Source: Topomyia yanbarensis
Lineage: Eukaryota; Arthropoda; Insecta; Diptera; Culicidae
Direction of reading: 5' to 3'
Length of the DNA: 64,000 nucleotides
Assembly (NCBI RefSeq): GCF_030247195.1
Contig: NC_080671.1
Location: forward strand, 94,685,870-94,749,869
Within the stretch, counting starts at the first letter, position 1. Every line of letters starts with the position of its first letter. Made by a program: the position numbers and the translations under genes. Below are positions 32,734 to 44,900 of this stretch, piece after piece. Below the pieces are notes generated by a model. That model made no database searches. It was not told where the DNA came from and saw only the letters and a program-made list of their open reading frames with translations.

Positions 32734-33117
32734 GTGTTGATTTTTTGTGTTTCGAATTCATCTCGTCAGTAACTAGTACCATCTGGGTATCTAGTTAGAC
32801 ACAAAAACAAATTCCAAACAGTTCACACGACATATGTGAACGTCTAAGCAACTGACTTCTCCTGGGTGATGTCCCGGGTAGCAAAACAGAAGTTTTCGTT
32901 TTCTCGTCAGACAACCAGAGCTTCTGTTTTGCTATCCGGGACATCACCCAGGATAAGTCCGTTGCTTAGACGTTCACATATGTCATGTGAACTGTTTGCA
33001 ATTTTTTGGTGTCTAACTAGTGCTAATTTGGGTACTAGTTTAGATACATCGTCTAACTAGACACCCAGATGGTGCTAGTTACTGACGAGATGAATTGGAA
33101 ACACAAAAAATCAACAC
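32734..33117. mobile_element. TTAA-flanked long hairpin MITE
   Basis: The arms of about 190 bp are nearly perfect inverted repeats: GTGTTGATTTTTTGTGTTTC on the left and its complement on the right, continuing through CATCTGGGT, ACTAGTTAGACAC and GGGTGATGTCCCGGGTAGC-type sequence to a centre near 32905. TTAA stands at both edges (32730-32733 and 33118-33121), and homology between flanks stops there. TTAA targets suit piggyBac or Kolobok elements, but the ends are not the usual CCC type. Confidence 0.65.
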
Positions 33118-33309
33118 TTAACGTACCTGTTAATTTTTCACTTTTATTTATTGCTTTAATCACGATTTTAGCTTTATATTGATTTTGTTTTGAGGATGAC
33201 AGAAAAATGAAAAAAAAAACCTTGCATTTTCTTTCTAAAAACCCAAAGAATTGGATTCAGCTGTCAAAACTAATGTTTTCTGAGAAATTGAGGGGACCGA
33301 ATTACCCCC

Positions 33310-35616
33310 ACGGTTTGCATAGCCCCGGGTCCTCCTATACTGGTCCATAATCAGTCTGACGGTTTAGAGTAAAAAGCGAATTTAAAATTTGAACTTTTAA
33401 TGAAATATCTCAAGCAATATTCTCTAACATTCAAGAAAATATAAAATAAACATTTTTAAAACAAGTAAGTTACTTGGAATGACTGACAAATACCAGTTGT
33501 GTTCTGGGTGTACCGAAACATGTAGTGAAACCTCCTCAATATCCTCTCCGTGCGACTTCCAATTTATCTGAAAATCCATACACTCGACCCTTGGCCTTGA
33601 ACAAATGAGAACACCAACAAGTGAGCAGTCCGCTTCATTAATCTTGATAAGCATTGTGATAGACTAGCAGACTACGATTTGGCAGTAAATTTTATTGCCA
33701 CTGGCACTGCTGTCTTGCATTCACCGTCTGTAAGTTTACTGGCTCCTGTTACCTACAACACATGTTGTAGGTACATACAACATATCTAAGTGTGTTTCTG
33801 CTGTGACCACCCCCACACACGTCGTTGTCAGAACCTAGAACCATTTCGCTTTTATTTTCGTTTGCTGATTCCACACAAAAAATACCACCCATGCGATCAC
33901 CGAAAACCTCGCCTCCTCCAGGGGCTTGTTTCGGCAAGCACTGATTCAGGCGAAAATAAATAGGTACCTACTTTTACTGCCTTTTTTCTGTTACTCTAGA
34001 TGCTATCAAAGGTTACCGCAGACGGACCGCAGCTGTTAGACGGATGTTATTAGATCCTTACGTGGCAGTATCAGAACGCTTGCTATGAGCTGATCCATTT
34101 TGCCTAGTTCGGACGGAGCGAGCACTTCACTTTTACTTTCGTCGGGAGTCTGGCTAAAATCAGATTACACTGAAGATGCTTCATCGATCGAAATGGGTGT
34201 CTGAAAGAGATCAGGGAAAGCAGAGTAAAATAATACGAACGATGGTTATCTTTTCGATGCCACCAAAGTCACTCCCAGTCTGGGATATTGATTAACATGC
34301 AGATTTTTTTTCTGGGACAAGATTATCTTTATTCAAACTAATACCTTTTATTACTGTCTACGGCAAACAGGTTGTAAGATTGAGGTGAAACCGGATCCAT
34401 TTTGGAGCGATTTTTTAAATATATTTGCTTGTTTAGCACCAGGTATCTGCTACGCCGCCATGATTTCTATGCCAACATCTAAAACGTCGCGTTAGGGTCG
34501 ATCCACAATAAACAGAATCGATTTCATTCGACACAATTTTGTGATACTCGAGTTCGTTCAATTTGTTGGTGAATCATGGTGAAAAGTTTTGTTATTCACC
34601 GACATGTCCAAAACAACACTTTTCATCAATTGGCGGTGCAATATTTAAACTTTTTAACAAGCATCTAAAGATTGAGGCATGCCGTGCCGTGTCTGAATAG
34701 TGAAGGTCGAACTTCGAGCAAAACGAGCAGAACAATTTGAACTGTCAGTGGGGTCCATAATTTGTGTGCCCGCTGAGATGTTGACTTATGTCAGTTCAAT
34801 GCAAAAGGGATAGGGGTGCCATATACGTGTTTAGCACAATCCAAAAATTTCAATGTCTTCTGCTGAACATTACTACAAATCTCTATGAAGACTTACTTTT
34901 ATTTGTAAAAAATGGTTACGTATAACTTGTGATTTATTAAATTCAAATTTGTTTTGATGATGACATATTCTGCTAAAAATTTACACAGGAGACCTTCTAT
35001 CAACCGGAACTATAACCAAGTTTATCAGACTGTAAGAACTGTAGAATATTTTCCATCAAAAAGATCTATCTTTAAGCCAAACACAAATGACCCAACCTAG
35101 CAACAACCCGATGGCCACGTTATTATTTGATAAACAACTCGGAAATGCTACCACTGTTCCGGAAAGCGTCCGGCAAACGGATCCAACTACTCCGTGAAAG
35201 CCGCAGATAAAGAAGAAGAGTCAACAAAACCGTAACATATAACCGTCACTAGGCCGACTTGCTTCCTATTTATAAACGAGGGTTGCTTTACATCAACAAG
35301 AACCCCCATCATCAGTGCCAAAGTGTGCTTTTTTTGGGTACTCCCACCGTGACGAAATGACCACCATCAGCAGCGGGATGCTCTGACGATGTGGGCTAAT
35401 TTATGCTGTAACTGGGTCAAACCAATAATCGTGCAGTAGCCGAATCGGCATTCGGACTCATAAATTAATCCTGTAATCGTTTACATTATGAAGAAATGAT
35501 GATTAGGCACATTTTTCACCACCCATGAACTACTTCCGGTTCAGAGTGCATTTACCACTGTTGATGTAAGCAACACAAACATTGCTAATTATTTTTTCTT
35601 CTTTCTTCTCTTTCAG
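33310..35616. other. Intron upstream of receptor LRR exon, mostly unique
   Basis: Balanced composition, no transposon signature. Hairpin-like pieces occur (GTTGGTGAATCATGG region near 34563; ACAACATGTT near 33757). A pyrimidine tract (TTTCTTCTTTCTTCTCTTTC) ends the intron at 35616. No further exon is convincing. Confidence 0.4.
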
Positions 35617-35688
35617 TGACCTCAGCAGCAACAACATCTCTAGTTTACCAAATAAGTCGTTCGACATGCTACCAAAACTAGAAGAACT
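35617..35688 (+). CDS. rk: LGR exon encoding LRR 1 (72 nt)
   Basis: Twenty-four codons, DLSSNNISSLPNKSF then DMLPKLEE, the canonical LxxNxI LRR with hydrophobic positions intact. The acceptor is TTCTCTTTCAG and the donor CT|GTAAGT. It starts with the third base of a split codon (T) and ends with two bases of a Leu codon. The module resembles the first LRR after the N-terminal cap in vertebrate LGR5. The preceding exon is not in the window; it should end in CT if the leucine pattern holds. Confidence 0.9.
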
Positions 35689-36325
35689 GTAAGTAGTCAT
35701 TACCCTTCCCGCAGGATTCAAACTTGTATTGTTTCTAGATTGGCCAAATTTCCGGCTAACAATTAATCAATTTCCCTCCCCACTCTGGATCGATCAAATA
35801 AATCGCTCTGAATAATTTACTACGATACAAATTCCTCTGGCAAGACTAAACCAAAGTGGGCTGCATCCGATAGGGAAACTATTTTCGCAATTAAAACTTT
35901 CTCATTTTCACAAGCTGACTAATTGTATTTGAACCTGTTGTGTTCGAAACTGTGGGTGATGAACGGTCGGTCGGACTGACGGAACGCTGATCGGCAAGTT
36001 GCGTGGTTCGACATACGAAAGGAGTAACTTTTACGTCTGTTGGGATGAACTGTCTCCTACGGATGACTCACATCACAAACAAAAACATAAACAAAAACGA
36101 CCGATACGGGTGGAAGCTGTTGCATCATGCTGGGTTGATCGTCGTGGATTCGGGGATGGGGTTACTTTGATCAGTGGGAGGTAATATTTTTTTTGATTAG
36201 TTTGGTGTTGTACCACTAATGATCGATCACGACGTACAATACTTGAAGGAGGGAAACTTTCCCGAAATTATATAAATTTAATTAATTTGTCTCGAGTTGC
36301 ACAGAAATGTTTCTGGCGTCAACAT
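35689..36325. other. Intron start after LRR 1 exon
   Basis: Donor GTAAGTAGTC at 35689, then unique intron of moderate GC with no element recognised until the F1 foldback at 36326. Confidence 0.5.
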
Positions 36326-37687
36326 TAGAGTGATAGGAAAAAATGACCCTTATCGGCCTACCCCTGATTCGATTCCTAGTCCCACCAGGAGTACTTGCAC
36401 CAAATTTGAAGCAAATCGGACAAGTCTAGCAACCGGACCAACGTGCCTGAAGTTTGAATGGGATTTTTCAACAATTTACATGGAGAAAAAACACTAGCTC
36501 GCATTTTTGCCAGTAGGTGTCACTCTATGCATCTTATTATCACTGTTAGTAAAAATAGGAAAGATAATTTAATTGTCTACAACTTTGCCGAAGAATTCGG
36601 CTTTGTTAAAAGAAGTTATTAAACTTTTAGCGAAGTGGTGTCTTAGTCAGTTTTGCATGGGGCCTAGCAGTGCATGGTTGTGTATCAGTACTCGATTCGC
36701 ACGAACTAAACACTTTTGTGAAATAACCGTAAGATTTAGCTCTATAGTATGTTCAGAAGAATTGTAGTAAATAATACGAGTCATGTTTTGGTTAGAACAT
36801 TTTAGTTCCACATTTTACCGCATAGAGGGCGCCAATACTAACTTTTCGACGGAAAGAGATAGAAGTTAGTTTTTTTTTATTCATTTCGTTTATTTGATAG
36901 GCACAAATGCGTTAGCTTGGCGGTGCCAAATTCTTTTGTTTTTACATTTTGGATATTTTAAAACTAGGAGGTTACAATGTTGAAATTTTTTTTTTATGAA
37001 AGAGAAAAATTTTACAGCTTTCTTAAGACTAGAAATAAGATTCAATATACAAGAGAGGGGGCAAAAAAAAAATTATGAAAAATTTTAAAACAAGGAATTC
37101 AATAGTAATAGTTTTTTAGGAAATATTTACAGTTATCTTAAAACTAACAATATAGTTTGGTACACAAAAGGGGGAACAAATATTTATGAAAAATTTCACC
37201 GGTGTTTTAAAACTAGGGATACAATTCTATTTATAAGATGGGGGACAATTGTTTTAACAAAGAGGTAAAATTACAAATATCTTAAAACTAGGAATACGGA
37301 ATACAAATTTGATTTTTTATCGGAGACTTATGCTTGGTCAAGATATTCAGAGGGGGGATTATTTCCAAAATCGGTGTAGAAGCAGTTGTATCAAGGACAG
37401 GGGAGAGAATGCGTAGATGGTGACCGGGAGAGAAGAGCAAAACTTGCAACCTTCGGACAAACGGGAGATCAACGAACCAATTAGTGCCTCAGTCTAGTAG
37501 GTCGGGTTGGCGGATGGTATTCTTCGGACCCGCGGGGAATCCTTCAAAAGTCATCGGACCTCGAGTCGCTCTCGGTTCAGTTTCCGTAGTGGTAAGGGCG
37601 ACGGCGGTTACATAGTGGCAGTCTGGAGCTGATCGGTTCCACACGGCAGGAGGAAACTTCTAAAAACGAGAAATAAAAAGAGAGGGG

Positions 37688-40600
37688 CTAAATTGGGATG
37701 TTTATCGTTTTTATGAAAGTATAAATAAGGGACATATAAAGGAAATCACGATTTGCCAGCATATCTCGGACTGGGACATTGGGTGGTCTACCTGGGGCCC
37801 GAAGGGAATCCTTTAACTGAGACCTGGCGTCCAAATACCCGGCGCATACCCAGACAACGTGCTCGATGTCGTGATAGCCCTCGTCACAAGCGCACAGACT
37901 ACCCTTCGCATCCCAATACGCCGCAAATGCGCATCTAAGGTGTAGTGTTTGGACATAAGTCGGGACATTACATAAAATCCCGACCCACATCCATCCCCCT
38001 GAACCAAGGCTTCGTTGATACCTTTGGGATAATGGAATGTAGCCATCGTCCAAGTTCACCATTGCTCCACGAGGATTGCCAGCTGTTGAGTGTCCTCTGA
38101 CGACAAATACTAAAAATTCGTTGAAGCAGATTGGTCTTTCATATATGTCACCATTTAATGCGCCCACCTTTGCTAATGAGTCGGCCTTTTCATTGCCCGG
38201 GATAGAGCAATGAGAGGGGTAATCTGATAAGATTTTTCAGATAACGTACACAAGGACTCCCGTATCTTCCCCAGGACATATGGAAATTGCTTTTTGGGCT
38301 TCATCGAACGAAGAGCCTCGATAAAGCTGAGGCTGTCCGAAATGATGAAGTAGTGATCTGTGGGCAGAGTGTCGATGATCCCAAGGGTGTACTGAATTGC
38401 AGCTAACTCTGCGACGTAAACTGAAGCGGGATCATTGAGCTTGAATGTAGCGGTGATAGTATTGTTGAAGATACCGAAGCCAGTGGACCCATCGAGATTT
38501 GATCCGTCAGTGTAGAACATTTTGTCACAGTCGCCTTCTCGGAATTTATTATAAAATATATTGGGGATGACTTGCGGGCGCATATGGTCCGGGGTTCCAC
38601 GAATCTCTTCCTTCATGAATGTGTCGAAGAACATAGTAGAATCAGAAGTATCTAGGGAACGAACACGGTTGGGAGTATATGACCAAGGATTAATGCTCTG
38701 TCCATGTAGTCGAAGTACAAGGACATAAAACGGGTTTGAGAATTAAGCTCGACGAGCCTCTCGAAGTTTTCAATCACCAACGGGTTCAGAATGTCGCATC
38801 GGATGAGCAATCGATATGAGAGTTCCCAAAATCGATTTTTTAGCGGTAGAACGCCCGCCAGCACTTCGAGACTCATCGTATGGGTCGAGTGCATGCAACC
38901 CAAGGCAATGCGCAAGCAACGATACTGGATTCTGTCCAGTTTGATGAAGTGTATGTTCGCAGCGGAGCGGAAACAGAAACACCCGTACTCCATCACCGAC
39001 AATATCGTTGTTTGGTACAACCTGATCAGGTCTCCTGGGTGAGCACCCCACCATGTTCCAGTTATTGTTCAGAGAAAATTGATCCTTTGTTGGCATTTCT
39101 TTTTCAGATACCTTATGTGACATCCCCAGGTACCTTTAGAGTCGAACCATACCCCGAGATATTTAAATGTGAAAACCTGATTGATCGTTACACCCATTAA
39201 TAGAAGCTGGAGTTGCGCCGGCTCACGCTTCCTAGAAAAAACAACCAACTCAGTTTTCTCCGTGGAGAACTCAATACCCAGCTGAAGAGCCCAAGCAGTC
39301 AAATTGTGCAAGGTATTTTGTAATGGCCCTTGCAAATCGGCAGGATTGGACCGTGTAACAAAGACCACCCTGTCGTCTGCAAGTTGCCTTGGCGTGCATA
39401 AATTGGCAAGACAATCGTCAATGTCATTCACGTAAAAATTGTTGAGTAGGAGGCTTAGACATGAGCCTTGGGGAATACCCATGTAGCTAAATCGCAATGT
39501 TGTTAAATCGCCATGCGAAAAACAGGATTAGCAAAAAGTTATTTAAAATTGGTGAAAGATCATGCTGGTGCAGCTTCTCTAACCAAATATTGATAGAAAC
39601 TGAGTCAAAAGCCCCCTTAATATCCAAGAAGACTGATGACATCTGTTCTTTGTTAGCATAGGTCATTTGGAATCCTGTATAAAGCAACGCAAGGCACTCG
39701 TTCGTCCCTTTTCCTTTGCGGAAGCCAAATTGTGTATCTGACAGTAAGCCATTTGCTTCAACCCAATTGTCGAGGCGAAACAAGATCATTTTCTCGAACA
39801 ACTTCCGAATACAGGACAGCATTGCAATCGGCCGATACGAGTTGTGGTCGGAGGCTGGTTTTCCTGGTTTTTGGATGGCGATGACCTTCACTTGCCTCCA
39901 TTCATAAGGGACAATGTTACCCTCAAGAAACTTGTTAAATAAATTCAACAAGCGCCTTTTTGCAGTGTCTGGCAGATTCTTCAGCAAGTTGAATTTGATT
40001 CTGTCTAACCCTGGGGCGTTATTGTTGCACGATAAGAGAGCAAGTGAGAACTCCACCATCGAGAACGGTGTTTCGTTCGCGGTATCGTGAGGAGACACGG
40101 CGCGGCACGTTTTCTGTACCGGGACAGAGTCCGGACAGATCTTCTTGGCGAAAGCGAATATCCAACGGTTTGAATATTCCACGTTCTCGTTGGTACTATT
40201 ACGGTTACGCATACGTCGAGCCGTACCCCAAAGAGTGCTCATCGCTGTTTCTCTCGTTAACCCGTCGACGAACCGGCGCCAATAACTGCGTTTTTTGGCT
40301 TTCAATAGACTCTTCATTCGCCTTTCTAACGACGCGTACTGTTGATAACTAGCAGGTAACCTGTCTTCCCGGAAGGCCTTATATGCAATGGACTTCTCCG
40401 CGTACAGCTCTGAGCACTCTTTATCCCACCACAGGGTGGGAGACCGTCCATGGGTATTCGCGCTGGGTACTGGTTTAGTCTGAGCTTGATTCGCACTGTC
40501 GAGAATCAAGCCAGCCAAAAACCTGTACTCTTCCTCCGGAGGAAGCTCTTGAGTGGATTCGATTTTAATGGATATCGCGGTCGCGTAACTCTTCCAATCA

Positions 40601-41336
40601 ATGTTCCGTGTGAGGTCATACGAGACATTGATTGTTTCCGATGGTCTTGAACCGTTAGCAATTGAAATCACGATAGGCAAATGATCGCTACCGTGGGGAT
40701 CAGGGATCACCTTCCACCTGCAATCTAACTGTAGCGATGTCGAGCAAAGCGATAAATCCAACGCACTTGCGCGTGCTGGTGGTGTAGGAATCCGCGTCAT
40801 TTCTCCCGTGTTTAAGATGGTCAGGTTGAAATTATCGCAAAGATCTTGGATTAATGTTGATCTATTATCATCATGAAGACAGCCCCATACCGTACCGTGC
40901 GAGTTAAAGTCTCCCAGAACTAGCCGCGGTACCGGTAAGGATTCCGTGATATTACAAAGCGTTCGGTGCCCTATCGAGGCTCTAGGAGGAATGTAGATGG
41001 GAATGCAATGCAAAGGTCTTTGCCTTTGATTAGAACTTGACAAGCGACAATTTCAATGCCTGGTGTCGAAGGGAGGTTAATTCGATTGAAAGAATAGCAC
41101 TTTTTGATCCCCAAAAGTACTCCTCCATAGGGGTTTTCTCGATCCAGACGAATTATATTAAAGTCGTGGAAGTTGAGATTTATATCGGAAGTTAACCAAG
41201 TTTCACATAATGCGAAAGCATCACATTTTAAACTATTTAGTAAAAATTTAAAGGAATCGATTTTCGGGAGGATACTTCTGCTATTCCACTGTAGGACAGT
41301 GATCGAATCGGTGACCTCGTCCGATGACTTAGCCAT
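37688..41336 (-). pseudogene. I-clade LINE ORF2: endonuclease, RT, RNase H, zinc tail
   Basis: ORF2 starts at the ATG overlapping the ORF1 stop. The endonuclease (LQWNSRSI, LGDFNSHG, GSDHLPI) is followed by RT (APGLDRIKFN, KPGKPASDHNSYRPI, QFGFRKGKGT, VFLDIKGAFDS, GIPQGSCLS, LADD catalytic box), a thumb region (39020-38652), RNase H (FYTDGSN, VAELAAIQY, ISDSLS, then IPGNEKADSLAK in a shifted frame near 38200) and a C-terminal CACDEGYHDIEHVVW knuckle. Frameshifts occur near 41010, 39490, 39050, 38640 and 38215, so it is inactive. All catalytic motifs remain readable. Confidence 0.85.
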
Positions 41337-42692
41337 CGAAGGATACGATCGCTGCAAGGAGGGGCCATTTAGTAGTCAACTGCTTCAAAAATGTTTGCAC
41401 TATAGGGAGAAAACGTATCAGAAGGCTTTTAAGAGGATCAGTAACATTGAAAGCTGTGAAAATTAAGTCCACTATGTCAGAAAATTTCATTAGTCCGTTA
41501 CTGGACTGAGTATCTGTTTGAAAAAAGGGGACACTTGGGGTTTTTGGTGTCCCTGGAAGTGGTGGGTACTCCTTGTTAGAATTAATATTTCCAAGTCCTG
41601 GCGCAAATTGCTTCGGCTTTTGTGCATCACTTCCGTTGGATTTATTGATTGTAGTTGGCGCTCTCTGAGTGGACGACACCTTGGCACTCTTACGAGGCAA
41701 TGTAGAGGAGGCTAGATTTCTCCTCTTCCTGGATTCCCCTGGGTTAACCAATGATGTTCCCTCTTGTGGGTCGTCAGATTCTTGCTCAACGCCAGCCAAA
41801 AGAGCAAAGGAATTTTCGGAAGGGACAGATGGCGAAGCATTCTTTAGTATTTCTGCATAAGAGTGCCTCGAGCGATCCTTAAGGGAGCGCTTAATTTTAT
41901 CCCCGCGCTGCTTGTACGCCGGGCATGACTTAAGAGCATGCGGAAGGCCCCCGCAGTAAATACACTTATCAGTTTCTCCACCGCAAGCGTCATCCTCATG
42001 CTCTCCCTCGCATTTGCCGCACCGTTTTTATTGCCACAAAAAGTGGCTGTGTGGCCCAGTTGCTTGCAATTGCTGCAGTTCATTACCCGTGGTACAAACA
42101 GGCGAACAGGTAGGCGAACCTTATCCAGGAGGACATAGTTGGGAAGAGCAGATCCGGAGAAAGTCACCCGAATCGAGTCTGACGGAAAATAAGTTGTCTT
42201 ATCATCTTCAGTTTTTGCGGAATACAATTGCTTGCATTCCAGAATCTTCACCTTTTGAAGTGAAGGGCCCTTAAAGCAGCCAACCCCGTACTTCAACAGG
42301 TCTTCGCACTTTAGACCCGGTTCGGCGACGACCCCATCGATCTCCACAACCCTACAAGGCACATACACTTTGAATTGCTTCGTAAAACGCTCGCTGCGAG
42401 CAATCTGGTTTGCCTGGTTGAGGTCATTTACTATAACGCGTATCTTATTAGCTCGAACACGTGTTATCTGAGCTACGGACGGGTAGTTAGCAGTCAGCTC
42501 CCGTGATATTTCTAGAATATTGGGCGATTTCGTGTTGGGCCGGAAATACACCACCCAGGGTCCATTTGAACTGGCTGGGTATGTTTTAATACGGGGAGGA
42601 CTGGGGGAATCAGGGGAGGGAGTAATTTTGGGCTTATCCGGTAAATCCATGGAAATATCCTTCCCATCCAATGTTACTTCGCCCTCGGCCAT
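41329..42692 (-). pseudogene. I-clade LINE ORF1 (gag-like) with one frameshift
   Basis: It begins MAEGEVTLDGKDISM and reads an RNA-binding-like domain (WVVYFRPNTK... about residue 46), then a first knuckle CSNCKQLGHTATFC. A frameshift near 42030, in a short A run, moves the next two knuckles (CGKCEGEHEDDAC and CIYCGG...C) to another frame, which continues from 41799 to the stop at 41329. The protein would bind element RNA. Its stop TAA (41331-41329) overlaps the ORF2 start as ATGGCTAA. Confidence 0.8.
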
Positions 42693-42981
42693 TTAGGCAC
42701 GAGGATAACACGTGGTGTAAACGAGAGATGAAACTTACATTCAGGGGAAAGGGAAGAAGTAGAGACTGATCGGGGAAAGGGAAATGAAAGAGAAAAAAAA
42801 TACTTAGCTTATATAGCGGCGATTCCGGCTATTCTGGTATTCACTTCACCAGCCTGGGCACCGGTGAACAAAGACTGCCTCAAACAATGGTTGACCTTCA
42901 CTGACAATATTTATTCTTATTCACTTTATGCACGGCACCAGAAAACGAACTGCTTCGATCGAGAGCTCGGAGGGTTATGTT
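42693..42981 (-). promoter_or_regulatory. 5' UTR / internal promoter region of the I-clade LINE
   Basis: The 289 bp before ORF1 start at the target duplication. I elements carry an internal promoter at the very 5' end, so this stretch is the likely promoter; GATCGAAGCAGTTCG lies near its start. No core element was verified. Confidence 0.4.
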
Positions 42982-43350
42982 AGAAGTTAGTTGTTTTCCA
43001 CAAAGTTGTAGAACAAGCATTTTGCAATAATTCTTCCGAACATCTTGATATTCTATCTCTCTTCTATGAAAGGTTAGTGGTGACGCTCTCTATGCGGTCA
43101 TAGTTGGAACTAAAAATTTTCAACCAAAAACCTAGCTCGTATTATGTGCTATAGTTCTTCTGAACATACTATTGAGCTAAATCTAACGATTATTTCACAA
43201 AAACGTATAATTCGCGGGAATCGAGTACTGATACACAACCATGCACTACTAGGTCCCATGCAAAACTGACTCAGCCACCATTTCGCTAAAAGTTTAATAA
43301 CTTATTTTAACAAAGCCGAATTCACTATCAGTCTTCGGCAAAGTTCATAA

Positions 43351-43854
43351 CTTCTCAATAACTAACTTTATACTACCATTCTGAGAATTAAAATGTTCGA
43401 AACTTTGGCATAAGCTGACCAGATATTTTTGCAAGTAACCAAATTTATGAATATACATATTTTTACGGGATATTTGTTACAATTTCATGATACTATTCAA
43501 AAAGTTCGATAATTATCGCTTCCGAACTTTCCGTGCATTGTTTACATCCGCTCAATTGTGTAGTTGTCAGTAAGATGCCGGTTGAGATGGAAAAAAGTCA
43601 GCAAACCGTCCGCAAAATGATTTCGTTTACCCACTTGCAAGTTGCCGTGTCTTCTGATCATTTCTCTGATAGGAAGGGAACCAGAAGGAGGGAGTAAGTA
43701 GAATGGGAACGGTAAGAAAAATGACAGCACAAAAACAAATAGAAGATAAGCTAAATTCACAAGTAGTTAAAATCGCCTGCGAGAAAGCCTAAAGCTCTTT
43801 ATCGCACTTGATTTAAAACTTTAGTATGTTTACTAAATTTCAGTGTAGAAATTG
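43351..43854. other. Intron sequence, nothing recognised
   Basis: Mixed composition; a 72-codon hydrophobic minus frame at 43542-43760 has no motif. No TIRs seen. Confidence 0.3.
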
Positions 43855-44040
43855 GCTATGCAGGCTCAGTGGCAACAAAGTCAATCTTTAAACCTGTCCG
43901 GGCCAATTCATCAGACCAGTAATACCGGAATGGCCGAGCACCCAAACAAGGTTGACAGTACTGTCAATGCTATTTAGTTTTTCTATTTGAGATCGGCATG
44001 CAAACACTAGCTTGGACGGCGATTTGTCCGCAGCGACTAA
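43855..44040 (-). pseudogene. LINE RNase H fragment
   Basis: The minus strand reads NLVWVLGHSGIT, then, after a frameshift, DELARTG and a VATEPA segment. This is the C-terminal GHxGxxGNE-type box of retrotransposon RNase H. Only this box survives. Confidence 0.5.
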
Positions 44041-44059
44041 CCTGCCGTATCTAATGTCC

Positions 44060-44390
44060 TACATAACTGGAAGTATGGAACGTCGCGCTCAAAAAGATAT
44101 GATTTACACCAACCTATCTGACGTTTTTGATAGAGTAAACCACAACATAATAATGGCTAAAAAGAAGAAAATTTAGAAATAACGGTATTTTTGCAGTTTT
44201 TTTTTGTTCCTAGCTCACAGTTCAAGAGATGGATCATTGGAGATTGCCATGCTCCCACATTTACTTCTACGTCAATAATAGCCCAGGGGAGCCACTTGGG
44301 ACCATTGATGTTTCTGCTTTACTTCGCAAACGATCTCAAAATATTGCGACTCATCTGCTCAATTAATTATTGCAGATTTCTCCAACAATA
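44060..44390 (+). pseudogene. LINE reverse transcriptase fragment
   Basis: The + strand reads a YTNLSDVFDRVNH segment (RT box with the first catalytic Asp) near 44105 and an IIAQGSHLGPLMFLLYFAND segment near 44280 (the QGS box). Frames differ between them. It resembles Jockey/CR1-like RT more than the R1 or I copies here; clade not resolved. The C-terminal part is lost. The following frame 44393-44623 is unassigned. Confidence 0.55.
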
Positions 44391-44900
44391 GTTTGAAACG
44401 TTTGATGAATGTGGTGTTGGAAGACCCGCGTATATGTAAATCCGAAGAAGTGTTGCGCGATCGAATTTTTACGAGAGACATTCTAGCAGAGATACAGATC
44501 GTGCAAGACCTCCTGAGATTTTTTATGACCGCCGCCGGTAACCTCGTGAGTATTTTGTCAGGCGTTCGAGCGAGATCGAATGATTTGGGGAGGGTGGAGA
44601 CTGTATCCGTCGACGACAAATAACAGACTTCTGAGACAACTTCAAGGATTTTGATACCTATATTGCCAGGATTTTATCAAAATTTGCAAATCATATCCTG
44701 GCAATGTAACATTCTTCCAAACATTCGGAAGCAACTAGACGCATTCACCCGTTTCATTTTCACTCATTCTAAAATAGGATGAGTTTCATATTTCATATTT
44801 ATTCATTGAGTTTCGTAATCGAAAATATCCAAAAGTGTCCAAATCGGTTGAAAATGGCATAGTTATGAACTTTTTAATTGACGGGTTCCCGGGTACCCTT
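44391..44900. other. Unassigned sequence
   Basis: It contains a 76-codon + frame (44393-44623) overlapping an 86-codon minus frame, neither with recognisable motifs. Possibly more LINE debris. Confidence 0.25.

Larger units (their letters stand above)
36861..42992 (-). mobile_element. Full-length I-clade LINE with 11-bp target duplication
   Basis: AGAAGTTAGTT flanks the element at 36861-36871 and 42982-42992. On the minus strand it runs from a 5' UTR (42981-42693) through ORF1 and ORF2 to a 3' UTR (37687-36872) ending in a short A run. An RNase H domain after RT and the zinc-knuckle tail place it in the I clade, similar to mosquito I elements. Frameshifts in both ORFs make it non-autonomous. 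The 5' end appears complete. Confidence 0.85.
36326..43350. mobile_element. Foldback family F1, copy C, split by an I-clade LINE
   Basis: The left arm is 36326-36871 (starting TAGAGTGATAGGAAAAAATG) and the right arm 42982-43350. The arms are inverted repeats of each other: GCATAGAGGGCGCCAATACT on the left pairs with a GAGAGCGTCACCACTAACC-like complement on the right. The LINE entered near the loop. It is the longest-armed copy of the family. Non-coding. Confidence 0.75.
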
